Part shown: piece by piece, positions 24,503 through 33,154 of the stretch
How the letters are laid out: each line of letters opens with the position of its first letter
Numbering within the stretch: the stretch's first letter is position 1
Origin: Burkholderiales bacterium
GTDB lineage: Bacteria; Pseudomonadota; Gammaproteobacteria; Burkholderiales; Eutrophovitaceae
Assembly: GCA_028379895.1 (NCBI GenBank)
Contig: JAOEKQ010000013.1
Coordinates: forward strand, 1-39,493
Length of the DNA stretch: 39,493 bases
Reading direction: 5' to 3'
Position numbers and translations under genes: made by a program
The notes under the pieces: model-generated
What the model saw: only the letters and a program-made list of their open reading frames with translations
Told to the model about the DNA's origin: nothing
Database searches by the model: none

Positions 24503-25570
24503 TTAAGCAGTCGGTTTTACGAGAATTTTCTCAACTTGTCGCCATCCTGCTTCGGCCATAGGTCGGGCGCGCCTCCCCTGTTCCACCGCGTGCGCACTTG
24601 AAGCAGTACCATCTTTTACCCGCCCCATAATACCTTGCAAAATACCAGCCAAACGGAACATGTTATAAGCTATATAAAAATCCCAGTTATCTATTGAGCC
24701 TCTTCCCGTGCGCTCACAATATCGCTCAACATACTGCTCCTCATTGGGAATTCCCGTTACTTTGTGATCTACTCCGGAGATACCTCGAAATTCACCCGGC
24801 GTAAGCCGCCAGTACATACAATGATAGGCAAGATCGGCCACTGGATGGCCAAGTGTTGATAACTCCCAATCCAATACAGAAAGAATCCTCGCCTCAGTAG
24901 GATGAAAAATAACGTTATCTAATCGATAATCTCCGTGCGTAATCGAGACTTCTTCACTTTGGGGAATATTATCTGGGAGCCATTGAATCAGATTCTCCAT
25001 GGCTTCAATATGTTCCGTTTCTGAGGCCCTATATTGCTTAATCCACCTGCTAATTTGTCGCTCAACAAAGTTTCCAGGCCGGCCAAAAGAGTCGAGGTCA
25101 ATCGCAATATGGTTCACAGAGTGAAGCGCTGCGATCACACGATTTAATTCATCATATATACGAAAGCGCTCACCTGTCTCTAATCCGGGCAGCAAACCAT
25201 CCCAAATAACTCGACCTTTCACAAAATCCATCACATAAAAAGCTGTACCAATGACTGTCTCATCCTCGCAAAGACAATACGTTTTTGCAACGGGCACATC
25301 GGTTGGATAGAGGGCGGTCATGACACGGTGCTCTCGATCGACAGCATGTGCTGACGGCAATAACTTTCCAGAAGGTTTGCGACGAAGTACGAATTGACCA
25401 GTCGAAGCCTTCAATAAAAATGTGGGATTCGACTGTCCACCGCTGAATTGCTCTAGCGATATCGGCCCCTTAAAGTCATCGATATGCTTTTCTAAATAAT
25501 CCTGTAGGCGCTTCAAATCAAATTGTTGCTTAGGATCAACCGCTCGGGTTCCAACAAATTGCTCGTGCAT
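24503..25570 (-). CDS. Phosphotransferase family protein (APH fold, ACAD10/11-like)
   Basis: A 355-residue kinase-like protein of the aminoglycoside phosphotransferase fold. Catalytic features: FVLRRKPSGKLL (ATP-binding lysine strand), His212-Gly-Asp214 with Asn219 in ITHGDYRLDNVIF, and the metal-binding Asp234 in VLDWELSTLGHP. The last motif and the opening QFSGGQSNPTF match the kinase domain of ACAD10/ACAD11 and bacterial relatives such as LvaA that phosphorylate 4-hydroxyacyl-CoA, not antibiotic resistance enzymes. AAGGAG precedes the ATG. It is divergent from an SDR gene (79 bases between starts), and in related genomes such kinases sit with SDR and acyl-CoA dehydrogenase genes. No acyl-CoA dehydrogenase is visible here. 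Confidence 0.88.
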   Translation of the reverse strand: MHEQFVGTRAVDPKQQFDLKRLQDYLEKHIDDFKGPISLEQFSGGQSNPTFLLKASTGQFVLRRKPSGKLLPSAHAVDREHRVMTALYPTDVPVAKTYCLCEDETVIGTAFYVMDFVKGRVIWDGLLPGLETGERFRIYDELNRVIAALHSVNHIAIDLDSFGRPGNFVERQISRWIKQYRASETEHIEAMENLIQWLPDNIPQSEEVSITHGDYRLDNVIFHPTEARILSVLDWELSTLGHPVADLAYHCMYWRLTPGEFRGISGVDHKVTGIPNEEQYVERYCERTGRGSIDNWDFYIAYNMFRLAGILQGIMGRVKDGTASSAHAVEQGRRARPMAEAGWRQVEKILVKPTA

Positions 25571-25649
25571 AATTCAGATCTCCTTGCCTATGATTATCTC
25601 ATGCTCATGGCATACTAGACGATCAAAAAGTTAAATTTTGGAAGAAAAA

Positions 25650-26495
25650 ATGAAAAACCTCAAAAATAAGGTTGCAGTAATTACTGGAGGGGCAAGCGGT
25701 CTCGGCTTCGCAATGGCACAACGCTTTGCGAAAGAGGGCATGAAAATAGTCCTTGCGGACATAGAGGACGGCCCATTACAAACTGCCGTTAGCAAGCTTA
25801 GACGAAATAACATTGATACCTTAGGTATAAAATGCGACGTCTCCATCGGGGAAGATGTCGAGAATGTAGCGCACCGGACGATTGAGCATTTTGGTTCCAT
25901 TAATATCGTTTGCAACAACGCAGGCGTCGCTCCTAGCGGACTCATTTGGGAACACTCAACTAAGGATTGGGAATGGGCAATGGGGCCTAATGTTTGGGGC
26001 GTCATTCACGGCATCCGCGTCTTCACTCCAATTTTATTAAAACAAAAAGAAGAGGGCCACATAGTCAATACGGCATCAGTTGCCGGACTCATGTCGTTTA
26101 ATGGGATGGGCCTCTATTGCACTACGAAGCATGCGGTGGTCACTATGACAGAGTGTCTTCACCATGATTTAACGAATGTATCAGAACATGTTCGGTGCTC
26201 TGTTTTATGTCCAGCCTACGTTCCTACGGCTATTGCCAATTCAGAACGAAATAGACCTGATAATCTTCGGGAAACCCGAACTAAATCCGACGATGATCTT
26301 AGAATGGAAGAAAACCTCAAAAAAGCCGTTGAATCTGGGAAAATATCAGCTGAGCAAGTCGCTGAGCAAGTCCTACAATCAATCCAGGAAAGACATTTCT
26401 ACATCCTAACTCACACAAAAATCAAACCCGCGATCGAAACACGCTTACAAGACATCCTGCTTGAACGACTCCCGCTTGACACGTCCAAACGCTAA
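25650..26495 (+). CDS. SDR family oxidoreductase
   Basis: About 281 residues. Counting from ATG 25650: VITGGASGLG at 10-19, CNNAG at 88-92, the structural Asn114, catalytic Ser143 (TASVAG), Tyr156 and Lys160 (YCTTK). The C-terminus is longer than in minimal SDRs and contains SAEQVAEQVLQSIQERHFYI, as in SDRs acting on bulky or CoA-linked hydroxy substrates. A TTG at 25638 is in frame, but the purine-rich GGAAGAA there is better read as the ribosome site for the ATG. Divergent from the APH-fold kinase; a shared role in hydroxy-acid degradation is plausible but unproven. Confidence 0.9.
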   Translation: MKNLKNKVAVITGGASGLGFAMAQRFAKEGMKIVLADIEDGPLQTAVSKLRRNNIDTLGIKCDVSIGEDVENVAHRTIEHFGSINIVCNNAGVAPSGLIWEHSTKDWEWAMGPNVWGVIHGIRVFTPILLKQKEEGHIVNTASVAGLMSFNGMGLYCTTKHAVVTMTECLHHDLTNVSEHVRCSVLCPAYVPTAIANSERNRPDNLRETRTKSDDDLRMEENLKKAVESGKISAEQVAEQVLQSIQERHFYILTHTKIKPAIETRLQDILLERLPLDTSKR

Positions 26496-26599
26496 TTTTT
26501 TACTTTATAAATTCAATAGCAAGAAACGCAATGGAGCGTTAGAATGCGCTTCCGATACAAGTACGTAGAACAATTTGGTTCAGTAATTACATCAAACCT

Positions 26600-28207
26600 G
26601 TGGAACAGACAAAAAAAGAAGTCGCAATAGAAGCGAAGAGACGCCGAACCTTTGCGATTATCTCTCACCCCGATGCCGGCAAAACAACTTTAACCGAAAA
26701 GTTATTGTTGTTTGGTGGTGCAATACAAGCTGCAGGGACCGTGAAATCTCGTAAATCGAGTAAATTTGCTACTTCAGACTGGATGGCCATTGAAAAGGAA
26801 CGCGGCATTTCTGTAGCCAGTTCGGTGATGCAGTTTGAATATCGCGACTGCGTTATTAACCTCTTAGATACCCCGGGTCACAGAGACTTCTCAGAAGATA
26901 CTTATCGGGTGCTAACCGCAGTCGATGCTGCTTTAATGGTGATTGACTGTACCAAAGGGGTCGAGGCACAAACAATAAAACTCCTTGAAGTTTGTCGCCA
27001 AAGAAATACACCAATCATTACTTTCGTGAATAAATTGGATCGTGAGGGTAGGCATCCGCTAGAGGTCATCGACGAGATTGAAGAGGTGCTTAATATTCAT
27101 TGCGCTCCCATGACGTGGCCCATTGGCATGGGAAAGAGACTTGCAGGCATTTACGATATAGCAAGAGACGAAACACTTCTCTTCGACGTGAACAGCCCGG
27201 ATCAAAAAAACGGAACAGCCGTCAAAGGTCTCGATGACAAAATAGTGGGTGAGCAATTTTCATCAGAAGTCAGCGAGACAAAAGACGAGGTTAGCTTAAT
27301 ACGAGAAGATGGCCGAGATTTTGACAAGGAGCATTTTCTTGAAGGTGAACTTACTCCAGTTTTCTTTGGATCAGCAATGAATAATTTCGGTGTAGTGAAA
27401 GCGTTGGAGGCATTAGTCGACGACGCACCATCACCGAGAGCACGCCCTGCTATCGAACGACAAGTTGATCCTGAAGAAAATAGTTTTTCAGCCTTTGTAT
27501 TCAAGATTCAAGCCAACATGGATCCGCAACACCGTGACCGAATCGCTTTTCTGCGTGTATGCTCTGGTCGTTTTTCCCGGGGAATGAAATTACTACATGT
27601 ACGCAGTGGTAAAGAAATTCGCGCTGGTCAAGTAGTCAGCTTTCTGTCCCAACGTCGTGAAACGGTTGAAGATGCGTGGCCCGGCGATATCATCGGCCTT
27701 CTTAACCACGGAAGCATTGATATCGGCGACACCTTCACGGTAGGAGAGTCCTTAGCGTTCACAGGAATTCCATACTTTGCACCAGAGTTATTCCAGGGAG
27801 TAACGCTCAAGGACCCTTTAAAGGGTAAACAACTACAAAAAGGACTCCAGCAACTTGGAGAGGAAGGTGCGATTCAAGTATTTAAGCCAGTCTTGGGTAA
27901 TGAAATGATTCTCGGCGCAGTTGGTCTCCTTCAGTTTGAGGTGGTCTCACATCGCTTAAAAGTAGAATATGGCGTTGAAGCCAGCACAAGATCATTGAGC
28001 TTTTTTGGCGCACGGTGGATCACTGCATCAGATAAAAAGAAGCTCAGCGAATTTGAGAGACAGCTTGCCGGCAATTTGGCACATGACGCTTCTGGCAGTC
28101 TGGCATTTTTGGCTACTTCTAAACCAAATTTAGATCTAACTATGGAGCGCTGGCCCGATATTGAATTTCACAACATCCGCGAGCATGCTCAAAAGTTTAC
28201 GGCGTAA
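26600..28207 (+). CDS. prfC: Peptide chain release factor 3
   Basis: A 535-residue translational GTPase (E. coli RF3 is 529). G1 is SHPDAGKTT at residues 22-30, the switch I region carries SDWMAIEKERGISVASSVMQ, G3 is DTPGH at 90-94, and G4 is NKLD at 144-147. Domain II and the RF3 C-terminal domain follow. RF3 recycles RF1 and RF2 from the ribosome after peptide release. The start is GTG at 26600 with no evident ribosome-binding site; no better in-frame upstream start exists (the ATG at 26544 is out of frame). It is a single housekeeping gene, converging on the aminotransferase gene. Confidence 0.97.
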   Translation: MEQTKKEVAIEAKRRRTFAIISHPDAGKTTLTEKLLLFGGAIQAAGTVKSRKSSKFATSDWMAIEKERGISVASSVMQFEYRDCVINLLDTPGHRDFSEDTYRVLTAVDAALMVIDCTKGVEAQTIKLLEVCRQRNTPIITFVNKLDREGRHPLEVIDEIEEVLNIHCAPMTWPIGMGKRLAGIYDIARDETLLFDVNSPDQKNGTAVKGLDDKIVGEQFSSEVSETKDEVSLIREDGRDFDKEHFLEGELTPVFFGSAMNNFGVVKALEALVDDAPSPRARPAIERQVDPEENSFSAFVFKIQANMDPQHRDRIAFLRVCSGRFSRGMKLLHVRSGKEIRAGQVVSFLSQRRETVEDAWPGDIIGLLNHGSIDIGDTFTVGESLAFTGIPYFAPELFQGVTLKDPLKGKQLQKGLQQLGEEGAIQVFKPVLGNEMILGAVGLLQFEVVSHRLKVEYGVEASTRSLSFFGARWITASDKKKLSEFERQLAGNLAHDASGSLAFLATSKPNLDLTMERWPDIEFHNIREHAQKFTA

Positions 28208-28234
28208 TACTCGGATACAGCCTATTCCTGCTAC

Positions 28235-29437
28235 TTAGCGCGTATTTTTTCGAATAAAAACATCTAATCGATCAACGCCTTCAATAATATCGTCATTTGA
28301 AGCAGCATAACTAAATCTAATATGTTGACCATCATCCGGAACACGTCGACCAAAGTGAATATCAGCTAACACGGCAACCCCGGACTCAAGCAATAAACGC
28401 TGCCTAAACTCCTCAGAGTCTTTGGCACCGATCATCTCGCATGCCTCGGTTACGTTTGGCCACACATAGAATGCACCGCCAGGGTTTAAGCATGTAATTC
28501 CAGGAACTTTATTTAGAAGGTCAACAATTAAATCACGTCGTTCCATAAATTTGGAACGCATCATATCGGCACCAGTTTGATCACCAGTAAGCGCCTCGAC
28601 ACCGGCCCACTGTGTGATGTGTGACGCGCATGACTCAGTGTTGGTAACCCATTTCGTAAATATTGGCGCAAGTGCTTTACTCGCAGCGAATCCTAGCCGC
28701 CAGCCCGTCATTGCCCAGGTTTTCGAACACCCGTCGCCAACAATCGTACGCTCCGTCATACTTGGAAAACTTGCAATAGAAATAAACGGCTCTTCAAAAC
28801 ATAGTTGTGAGTAAATCTCATCGGAAAAAACCCACACATTTGGATATCGATCAAGAATCGCAACAATGTTATCCAGCTCAGCCCTCGATACAATCCCACC
28901 CGTTGGATTTTGAGGTGAATTTAGAATCAAAAGTCGTGTTTTGTCATTGAGTTTGGACTCGAGCTCTTCAGGATCAAAATTAAAACCCCTAGACTCACGC
29001 AAATGAAGCGGAACTGGCACCGCGCCATTGACCTTGATTTGAGACTCGTAAATTGGAAACCCAGGGTTCGGGTAGATAACCTCATGCCCCTCACCATAAT
29101 CAGTCGTTGCAAGAATTGAGTACATAATGAACGGCTTGGCACCTGCGGCTACTACAACATCAGCGGCATCATAGTTCAATCCGCGGGTTTCATTGAGATA
29201 CGTCGCCGCAGCTTTTCGTAACTCAGGAATTCCTGCTGATGGCGTGTAACCGTGCTTACCAGATTGAATGGCTTTGATTCCGGCATCCTGAATGTTCAAA
29301 GGCGTAGGAAAATCAGGCATGCCGATACAAAAGGACAATATATCTTTGCCTTGCCTCTGGAGCGCTCCAACCTCGGCCAATACAACAAAGGCATTTTCTG
29401 TTCCTAATTGACTAGACCGTTTTGATATCACTGGCAT
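28235..29437 (-). CDS. Class I/II PLP-dependent aminotransferase
   Basis: A 400-residue fold-type I aminotransferase of the aspartate aminotransferase class. PLP contacts: Asn177 in NSPQNPTGG, Asp206 and Tyr209 in FSDEIYS, Lys239 in DGCSKTWAMTGWRLGF, and a carboxylate-binding Arg in HIRFSYAAS near the C-terminus. HGYTPSAGIPELRKAAATYL is the conserved N-terminal block. Substrate specificity among aspartate, aromatic, alanine or pyruvate-type donors cannot be told by eye. AGGAAA precedes the ATG. It is divergent from the DctP-type TRAP operon with a 262-base gap, so import of a keto or amino acid followed by transamination is a possible link. Confidence 0.92.
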   Translation of the reverse strand: MPVISKRSSQLGTENAFVVLAEVGALQRQGKDILSFCIGMPDFPTPLNIQDAGIKAIQSGKHGYTPSAGIPELRKAAATYLNETRGLNYDAADVVVAAGAKPFIMYSILATTDYGEGHEVIYPNPGFPIYESQIKVNGAVPVPLHLRESRGFNFDPEELESKLNDKTRLLILNSPQNPTGGIVSRAELDNIVAILDRYPNVWVFSDEIYSQLCFEEPFISIASFPSMTERTIVGDGCSKTWAMTGWRLGFAASKALAPIFTKWVTNTESCASHITQWAGVEALTGDQTGADMMRSKFMERRDLIVDLLNKVPGITCLNPGGAFYVWPNVTEACEMIGAKDSEEFRQRLLLESGVAVLADIHFGRRVPDDGQHIRFSYAASNDDIIEGVDRLDVFIRKNTR

Positions 29438-29588
29438 TTTGTTTTCCTGTTCATACTTGTATTTCTTGAATTTATAGATTTCTAGTTACGAGCGAAACAT
29501 TAAACGGGAACGCCTAGTGATTCACCAAGCGAAAAGAGTTTACAATAAAACATAAAATACCGGTTAATTTGGCAATAAAAAATAGACT

Positions 29589-29662
29589 TTGACCTTGAAT
29601 AGCAAGCGTTTATCTATCATCATACGATGTTATCTAAAATCACGGCGTGACATTCCAGTCAC
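29589..29662 (+). promoter_or_regulatory. Promoter candidate and operator-like palindrome upstream of the TRAP operon
   Basis: In the gap between the aminotransferase and the TRAP binding protein, TTGACC (29589-29594) and TATCTA (29611-29616) are 16 bases apart and could be a weak sigma-70 promoter. Downstream, GTGAC (29647-29651) and GTCAC (29658-29662) form a perfect inverted repeat with a 6-base centre, 37 bases before the ATG. Placed after the promoter, it could be a repressor site. I saw no other structure in this gap. Confidence 0.3.
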
Positions 29663-29699
29663 ATAATAAATTCAACAAAACAATCACAGGGAATTGGAC

Positions 29700-30839
29700 A
29701 TGGCAAAAACTCTACCCATCAAGACTAGCGAAGCTGTCGAGGAGAAAACCAACAGCACGCGTCGAGGGCTTCTTAAGACTGGTCTCGGTGCCGCGCTAAT
29801 TGGCGCACCATTTATTCGAAATGCCCAAGCTGCAAAAACTACAACTTGGAAAGTACAAACCAGCTGGGATGCTGGAACTACTGGTTACAAACTCTTCGAG
29901 GAATGGGCAGGCAGCTTCAAAGAGAGATCTGGTGGAGAACTCGCTATAAAACCCTTTCCAGCGAGATCAGTTGCTGCTGACAACAGCGCTTTGTTCGATG
30001 CCGTGCGTACGGGCGTGCTTCAAGCGATGAATCCTTTTACTATTTATTGGTCGGGAAAAATTCCAGCATCTGTGTTTTTGACATCCTATCCAGCAGGTCC
30101 AGATCAAACCAGTCAATGGGATACGATGTTCTATGGTTTGAACATGCTGGACATGACAAGAGAGATTTTTGCAAAGAAAGGGCTTTTTTATGTAGGTCCT
30201 ATTCATCACGATGGCAATATCATTCATTCAAAAAAGTCTGTTGAAACGCTACAAGATCTAAAAGGTATGAAGATACGATTGCCTGGCGGCATGGTGGCAC
30301 AGGTATTCGAAAAGTTTGGGGTTAGCACAACAAGTCTTCCAAGTTCAGATATCTACCCAGCATTAGAAAAAGGAACAGTCGATGCAGCCGACTACGTTGG
30401 CCCTGCTATTAATTACGACCTCGGCTTTGCCGAAGTAACAAATTACATCATCTGTGCAGGCCCTCCAGGGCAAACTTCACTGTATCAACCTGTTGACGTT
30501 ATGGATTTGACTGTGAACATGAGGGCCTGGAAACGACTCTCTAAGCCGATGCAAACATTTGTTGAAGAACAAGTTAAAACCTACTCGGTTTACCATTACG
30601 TTAATATTCAAAAAGCCAATAATGCGGCCATGGAAAAGTTTCTAAGTAAAGGAACCAAGGTGCAAAGACTATCGGCCGATGAAGTTGTTCAGTTCCGCAA
30701 AGCGGCGGTCCCAATTTGGTACGAATGGGCTAAGAAAGATAAAGATGCGTCACGCATTTTTAAACTACAGCAAGACTTTATGCTTAATCCTTATATGGGC
30801 TACCTCACCGAGGAAGACGTGAAGGGTTTAAAGCTTTAA
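29700..30839 (+). CDS. TRAP transporter solute-binding protein, DctP/TakP-like, Tat-exported
   Basis: About 379 residues. A twin-arginine signal (Arg21-Arg22 in STRRGLLKTG, cleavage near AQA at 42-44) predicts folded export to the periplasm. The mature domain is of the dimeric TakP-like DctP group: LKGMKIRLPGG carries the ligand-carboxylate Arg, and SSDIYPALEKGTVDAADYVG is the conserved hinge block. TakP-like proteins bind 2-oxo acids or other monocarboxylates. The preferred ATG (29700) has AGGGA seven bases upstream; a TTG at 29694 would add two residues. A strong hairpin follows before the permease genes. A periplasmic binding protein is normally needed in excess over the permease. Confidence 0.93.
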   Translation: MAKTLPIKTSEAVEEKTNSTRRGLLKTGLGAALIGAPFIRNAQAAKTTTWKVQTSWDAGTTGYKLFEEWAGSFKERSGGELAIKPFPARSVAADNSALFDAVRTGVLQAMNPFTIYWSGKIPASVFLTSYPAGPDQTSQWDTMFYGLNMLDMTREIFAKKGLFYVGPIHHDGNIIHSKKSVETLQDLKGMKIRLPGGMVAQVFEKFGVSTTSLPSSDIYPALEKGTVDAADYVGPAINYDLGFAEVTNYIICAGPPGQTSLYQPVDVMDLTVNMRAWKRLSKPMQTFVEEQVKTYSVYHYVNIQKANNAAMEKFLSKGTKVQRLSADEVVQFRKAAVPIWYEWAKKDKDASRIFKLQQDFMLNPYMGYLTEEDVKGLKL

Positions 30840-30865
30840 CGGCCTAAATGCCTTAATTGTTCATG

Positions 30866-30891
30866 ACGGCGGATAAACCATTATCCGCCGT
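30866..30891 (+). other. Intercistronic hairpin between TRAP binding protein and permease genes
   Basis: A perfect 11-base-pair stem, ACGGCGGATAA (30866-30876) with its complement (30881-30891) and an ACCA loop. It is followed by TCTCTTATC, not a proper T run. Placed between the binding protein gene and the DctQ gene, it is likely to act as a partial terminator or 3'-end RNA stabiliser, lowering permease expression relative to the binding protein, as known in other binding-protein-dependent transport operons. Confidence 0.65.
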
Positions 30892-30921
30892 TCTCTTATC
30901 AAGAAAAATTGAGAGAAAACT

Positions 30922-31563
30922 ATGGATCAAGCAACAAATTTCGTTTTACCGCATTGGATCTACTGGGGGTGGTTAGCCCTCATGCCTTTCGTCTTCATGT
31001 GGTTCTCCAATGGAGCACGTGTCAACGAACTTATTCCGGAGAATAATGAATACGAAGGAAACAAACTAACTCGAATGCTGGATTGGAGCTCCAACGCATC
31101 GGGACTATTTGTTTCTCTTTGGACTGTAAATGCAGTCTGTGTTTACTTTTTTGAGGTGATTTCGAGATACATTTTCGATGCACCTACAATTTGGGCGCAT
31201 CAATCATCCTATTTACTATTTGGAATGCAATATCTGTTGGCGGGTGGTTTTGCCCTTCTCCATGGCGATCACGTCAGGGTCGATGTGGTGTACATCAAGA
31301 TGTCAAGAATCGCCCAGGTTGCTACTGATATTTTTACTTCCATATTCTTTTTTATCTTTGCGCTGGCGTTAGCAGGAAGTTGCTGGCGCTTCTTTTTCGA
31401 CGCTTTGGATATGGCAGAAGTCACAGAAGAAACCTGGCAAATACAAATTTACCCCGTCAAGGGCATGATGGTTTTGGGTGCCATATTGTTGACCCTTGCC
31501 GGCCTATCTAAGCTCGTAAAAGACATTCAATTATTCAGAAAAATTTCTGGAGGTGCCGCATGA
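30922..31563 (+). CDS. TRAP transporter small permease (DctQ-like)
   Basis: A 213-residue membrane protein with about five helices. The core contains the DctQ block RYIFDAPTIWAHQSSYLLFG (conserved acidic/Trp region) and the basic HGDHVRVDVVYIK turn. The usual length is 160-180 residues; the extra comes from an N-terminal segment with its own helix (about residues 11-27) before the standard four. GAGAG precedes the ATG. Its stop overlaps the next start by four bases (ATGA), so DctQ and DctM are translationally coupled. It forms the helper subunit of the Na+-coupled TRAP complex. Confidence 0.92.
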   Translation: MDQATNFVLPHWIYWGWLALMPFVFMWFSNGARVNELIPENNEYEGNKLTRMLDWSSNASGLFVSLWTVNAVCVYFFEVISRYIFDAPTIWAHQSSYLLFGMQYLLAGGFALLHGDHVRVDVVYIKMSRIAQVATDIFTSIFFFIFALALAGSCWRFFFDALDMAEVTEETWQIQIYPVKGMMVLGAILLTLAGLSKLVKDIQLFRKISGGAA

Positions 31564-33089
31564 CTCCATCAATCACTCCTAATCAGACAAGCCCTAATGG
31601 GTTGTTGAAGTGGGCCTTAATTCTGGCAACCGCTGGATTCTCGTTTATATGCATTGTCGAGCTCATTAACATACTGTTTTACGATCCTTATGAGGATGAG
31701 CGGTTCCTGTTCTCCTTCGCTGAATCCTTGATGGAAACAGAAATTGAGACCCTCACCCTGCTGATGTTCGGTACCTTGGCCCTGTTGCTCATGGCGGGCC
31801 TTCCAATGGCGTTTGTAGTCGGTGGACTCGGAGTGGTGTTCATTTACTTGGTCGGTGGACAGACCATGGTAAATATTATTCCGACGCGTATTTATCCGTT
31901 GATGTCCAATGCTGACTTGGCTGCTATTCCACTATTCATATTCATGGCGTCCATGCTTGAAAAAGCAGGCTTGATCGAAGAAATGTTCGACGTGGTCTAC
32001 AAATGGATGGGCGGGCTTAATGGCGGACTTGCAGCAGCGACCATATTAGCCTCCACCATTCTAGCCGCTATGGTTGGAGTGATCGGCGCAGCGGTAGTCA
32101 CGATGGGTATCATCGCCCTTCCCGCCATGCTAAAGCGCAACTATGACCATAAGATAGCCTTAGGATCCATTATGGCGGGAGGTACTTTAGGTATTCTCAT
32201 TCCACCCTCGATTCTTGCGATTCTCTACGCGGTTATAGCGCAACAATCTGTTGGTCAGCTCTATCTGGGCTCCTTGGTTCCTGGTTTGATGCTCTCGGGC
32301 ATGTATATCGCTTATGTGTTGTTTAGAACGATGTTGAATCCAAAACTAGGGCCAGCGCTTCCGAGCGAAGAACGGGTTTCATTCGCTCAAAAACTTAGAC
32401 TGTTTAGAAATCTCATCGCACCGATTTTCTTGGTCTTTTTAGTGCTTGGGTTACTCTTCGGTGGTATTGCTACACCAGTTGAGGCAGCAGGTATTGGCTC
32501 ATTTGGCGCAATTATCGTCGCAATTATTCATAAGAGGTTTTCGCTTCAGGCACTTAGAGACGCTTCTGTAACGACTGCGCGCGCATCCGCGATGGTGCTA
32601 TGGATAATTTTTGGTGCGTCAATATTTGTCGGCTTCTTCATCTTAGAGGGCGGTCAAGACTTTATTACGGAGACAATCTTGGGGACCGGTCTGAGCCCTT
32701 ACGGCATTCTCTTACTCATGATGTTCATTCTCGTTTTTTTGGGAATGTTCTTGGATTGGGTTGGTATCCTGCTACTCACTGTCCCCATTTTTATACCAAT
32801 CATTCAGTCATTGAGCTTTGATGGTCTTTTTGGGCTACCAGGTGTCGATAGTAGTGTTGTGGTTCTGTGGTTCGGTGTGATCTATCTAGTGAATATGCAA
32901 ATGTCATTTTTAACGCCTCCTTTTGGCTATGCCCTTTTCTACCTCAGGGGTGTGTGTCCTCCGGAGATCAGTATGGCAACGATATTCAGATCCGCATTGA
33001 TCTTTCTTGCGATCCAGGCTTTGGCAGTCTTCTTATGTGTTGTGTTCCCATCGATCATCACGTGGCTTCCACAAGCGGTATACGGGTAA
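31560..33089 (+). CDS. TRAP transporter large permease (DctM-like)
   Basis: A 509-residue transport subunit with more than a dozen hydrophobic segments. Family landmarks: LMAGLPMAFVVGGLGVVF, the first re-entrant block MGGLNGGLAAATILASTILAA, AGGTLGILIPPSILAILYAV, and the repeated GMFLDWVGILLLTVPIFIPI. Residues 1-60 form an extension with an additional helix and an acidic stretch not usual in short DctM proteins, paralleling the extended DctQ. Na+-coupled elevator-type transport of the ligand delivered by the upstream binding protein is known for the family. The operon ends with a strong terminator at 33106-33136. Confidence 0.94.
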   Translation: MTPSITPNQTSPNGLLKWALILATAGFSFICIVELINILFYDPYEDERFLFSFAESLMETEIETLTLLMFGTLALLLMAGLPMAFVVGGLGVVFIYLVGGQTMVNIIPTRIYPLMSNADLAAIPLFIFMASMLEKAGLIEEMFDVVYKWMGGLNGGLAAATILASTILAAMVGVIGAAVVTMGIIALPAMLKRNYDHKIALGSIMAGGTLGILIPPSILAILYAVIAQQSVGQLYLGSLVPGLMLSGMYIAYVLFRTMLNPKLGPALPSEERVSFAQKLRLFRNLIAPIFLVFLVLGLLFGGIATPVEAAGIGSFGAIIVAIIHKRFSLQALRDASVTTARASAMVLWIIFGASIFVGFFILEGGQDFITETILGTGLSPYGILLLMMFILVFLGMFLDWVGILLLTVPIFIPIIQSLSFDGLFGLPGVDSSVVVLWFGVIYLVNMQMSFLTPPFGYALFYLRGVCPPEISMATIFRSALIFLAIQALAVFLCVVFPSIITWLPQAVYG

Positions 33090-33105
33090 AGTAATCGCAG
33101 TCCAT

Positions 33106-33136
33106 AAAAAAAAGCCCGATAAATCGGGCTTTTTTT
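33106..33136. terminator. Bidirectional intrinsic terminator
   Basis: Stem GCCCGA/TCGGGC (33114-33119 with 33124-33129) with a TAAA loop, extended by an A run (33106-33113) pairing with a T run (33130-33136). It separates the TRAP operon from the convergent TonB operon and works for both. Confidence 0.92.
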
Positions 33137-33154
33137 CGTCTTAACTTTAACTTC

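Noticed and set aside
24503..25570. Aminoglycoside resistance gene
   Set aside because: The APH fold is present, but LDWELSTLGHP and the N-terminal block match ACAD10/11-like metabolic kinases.
29647..29662. CRP site before the TRAP binding protein
   Set aside because: The half-sites GTGA and TCAC are 8 bases apart instead of 6, so it does not fit the CRP consensus.
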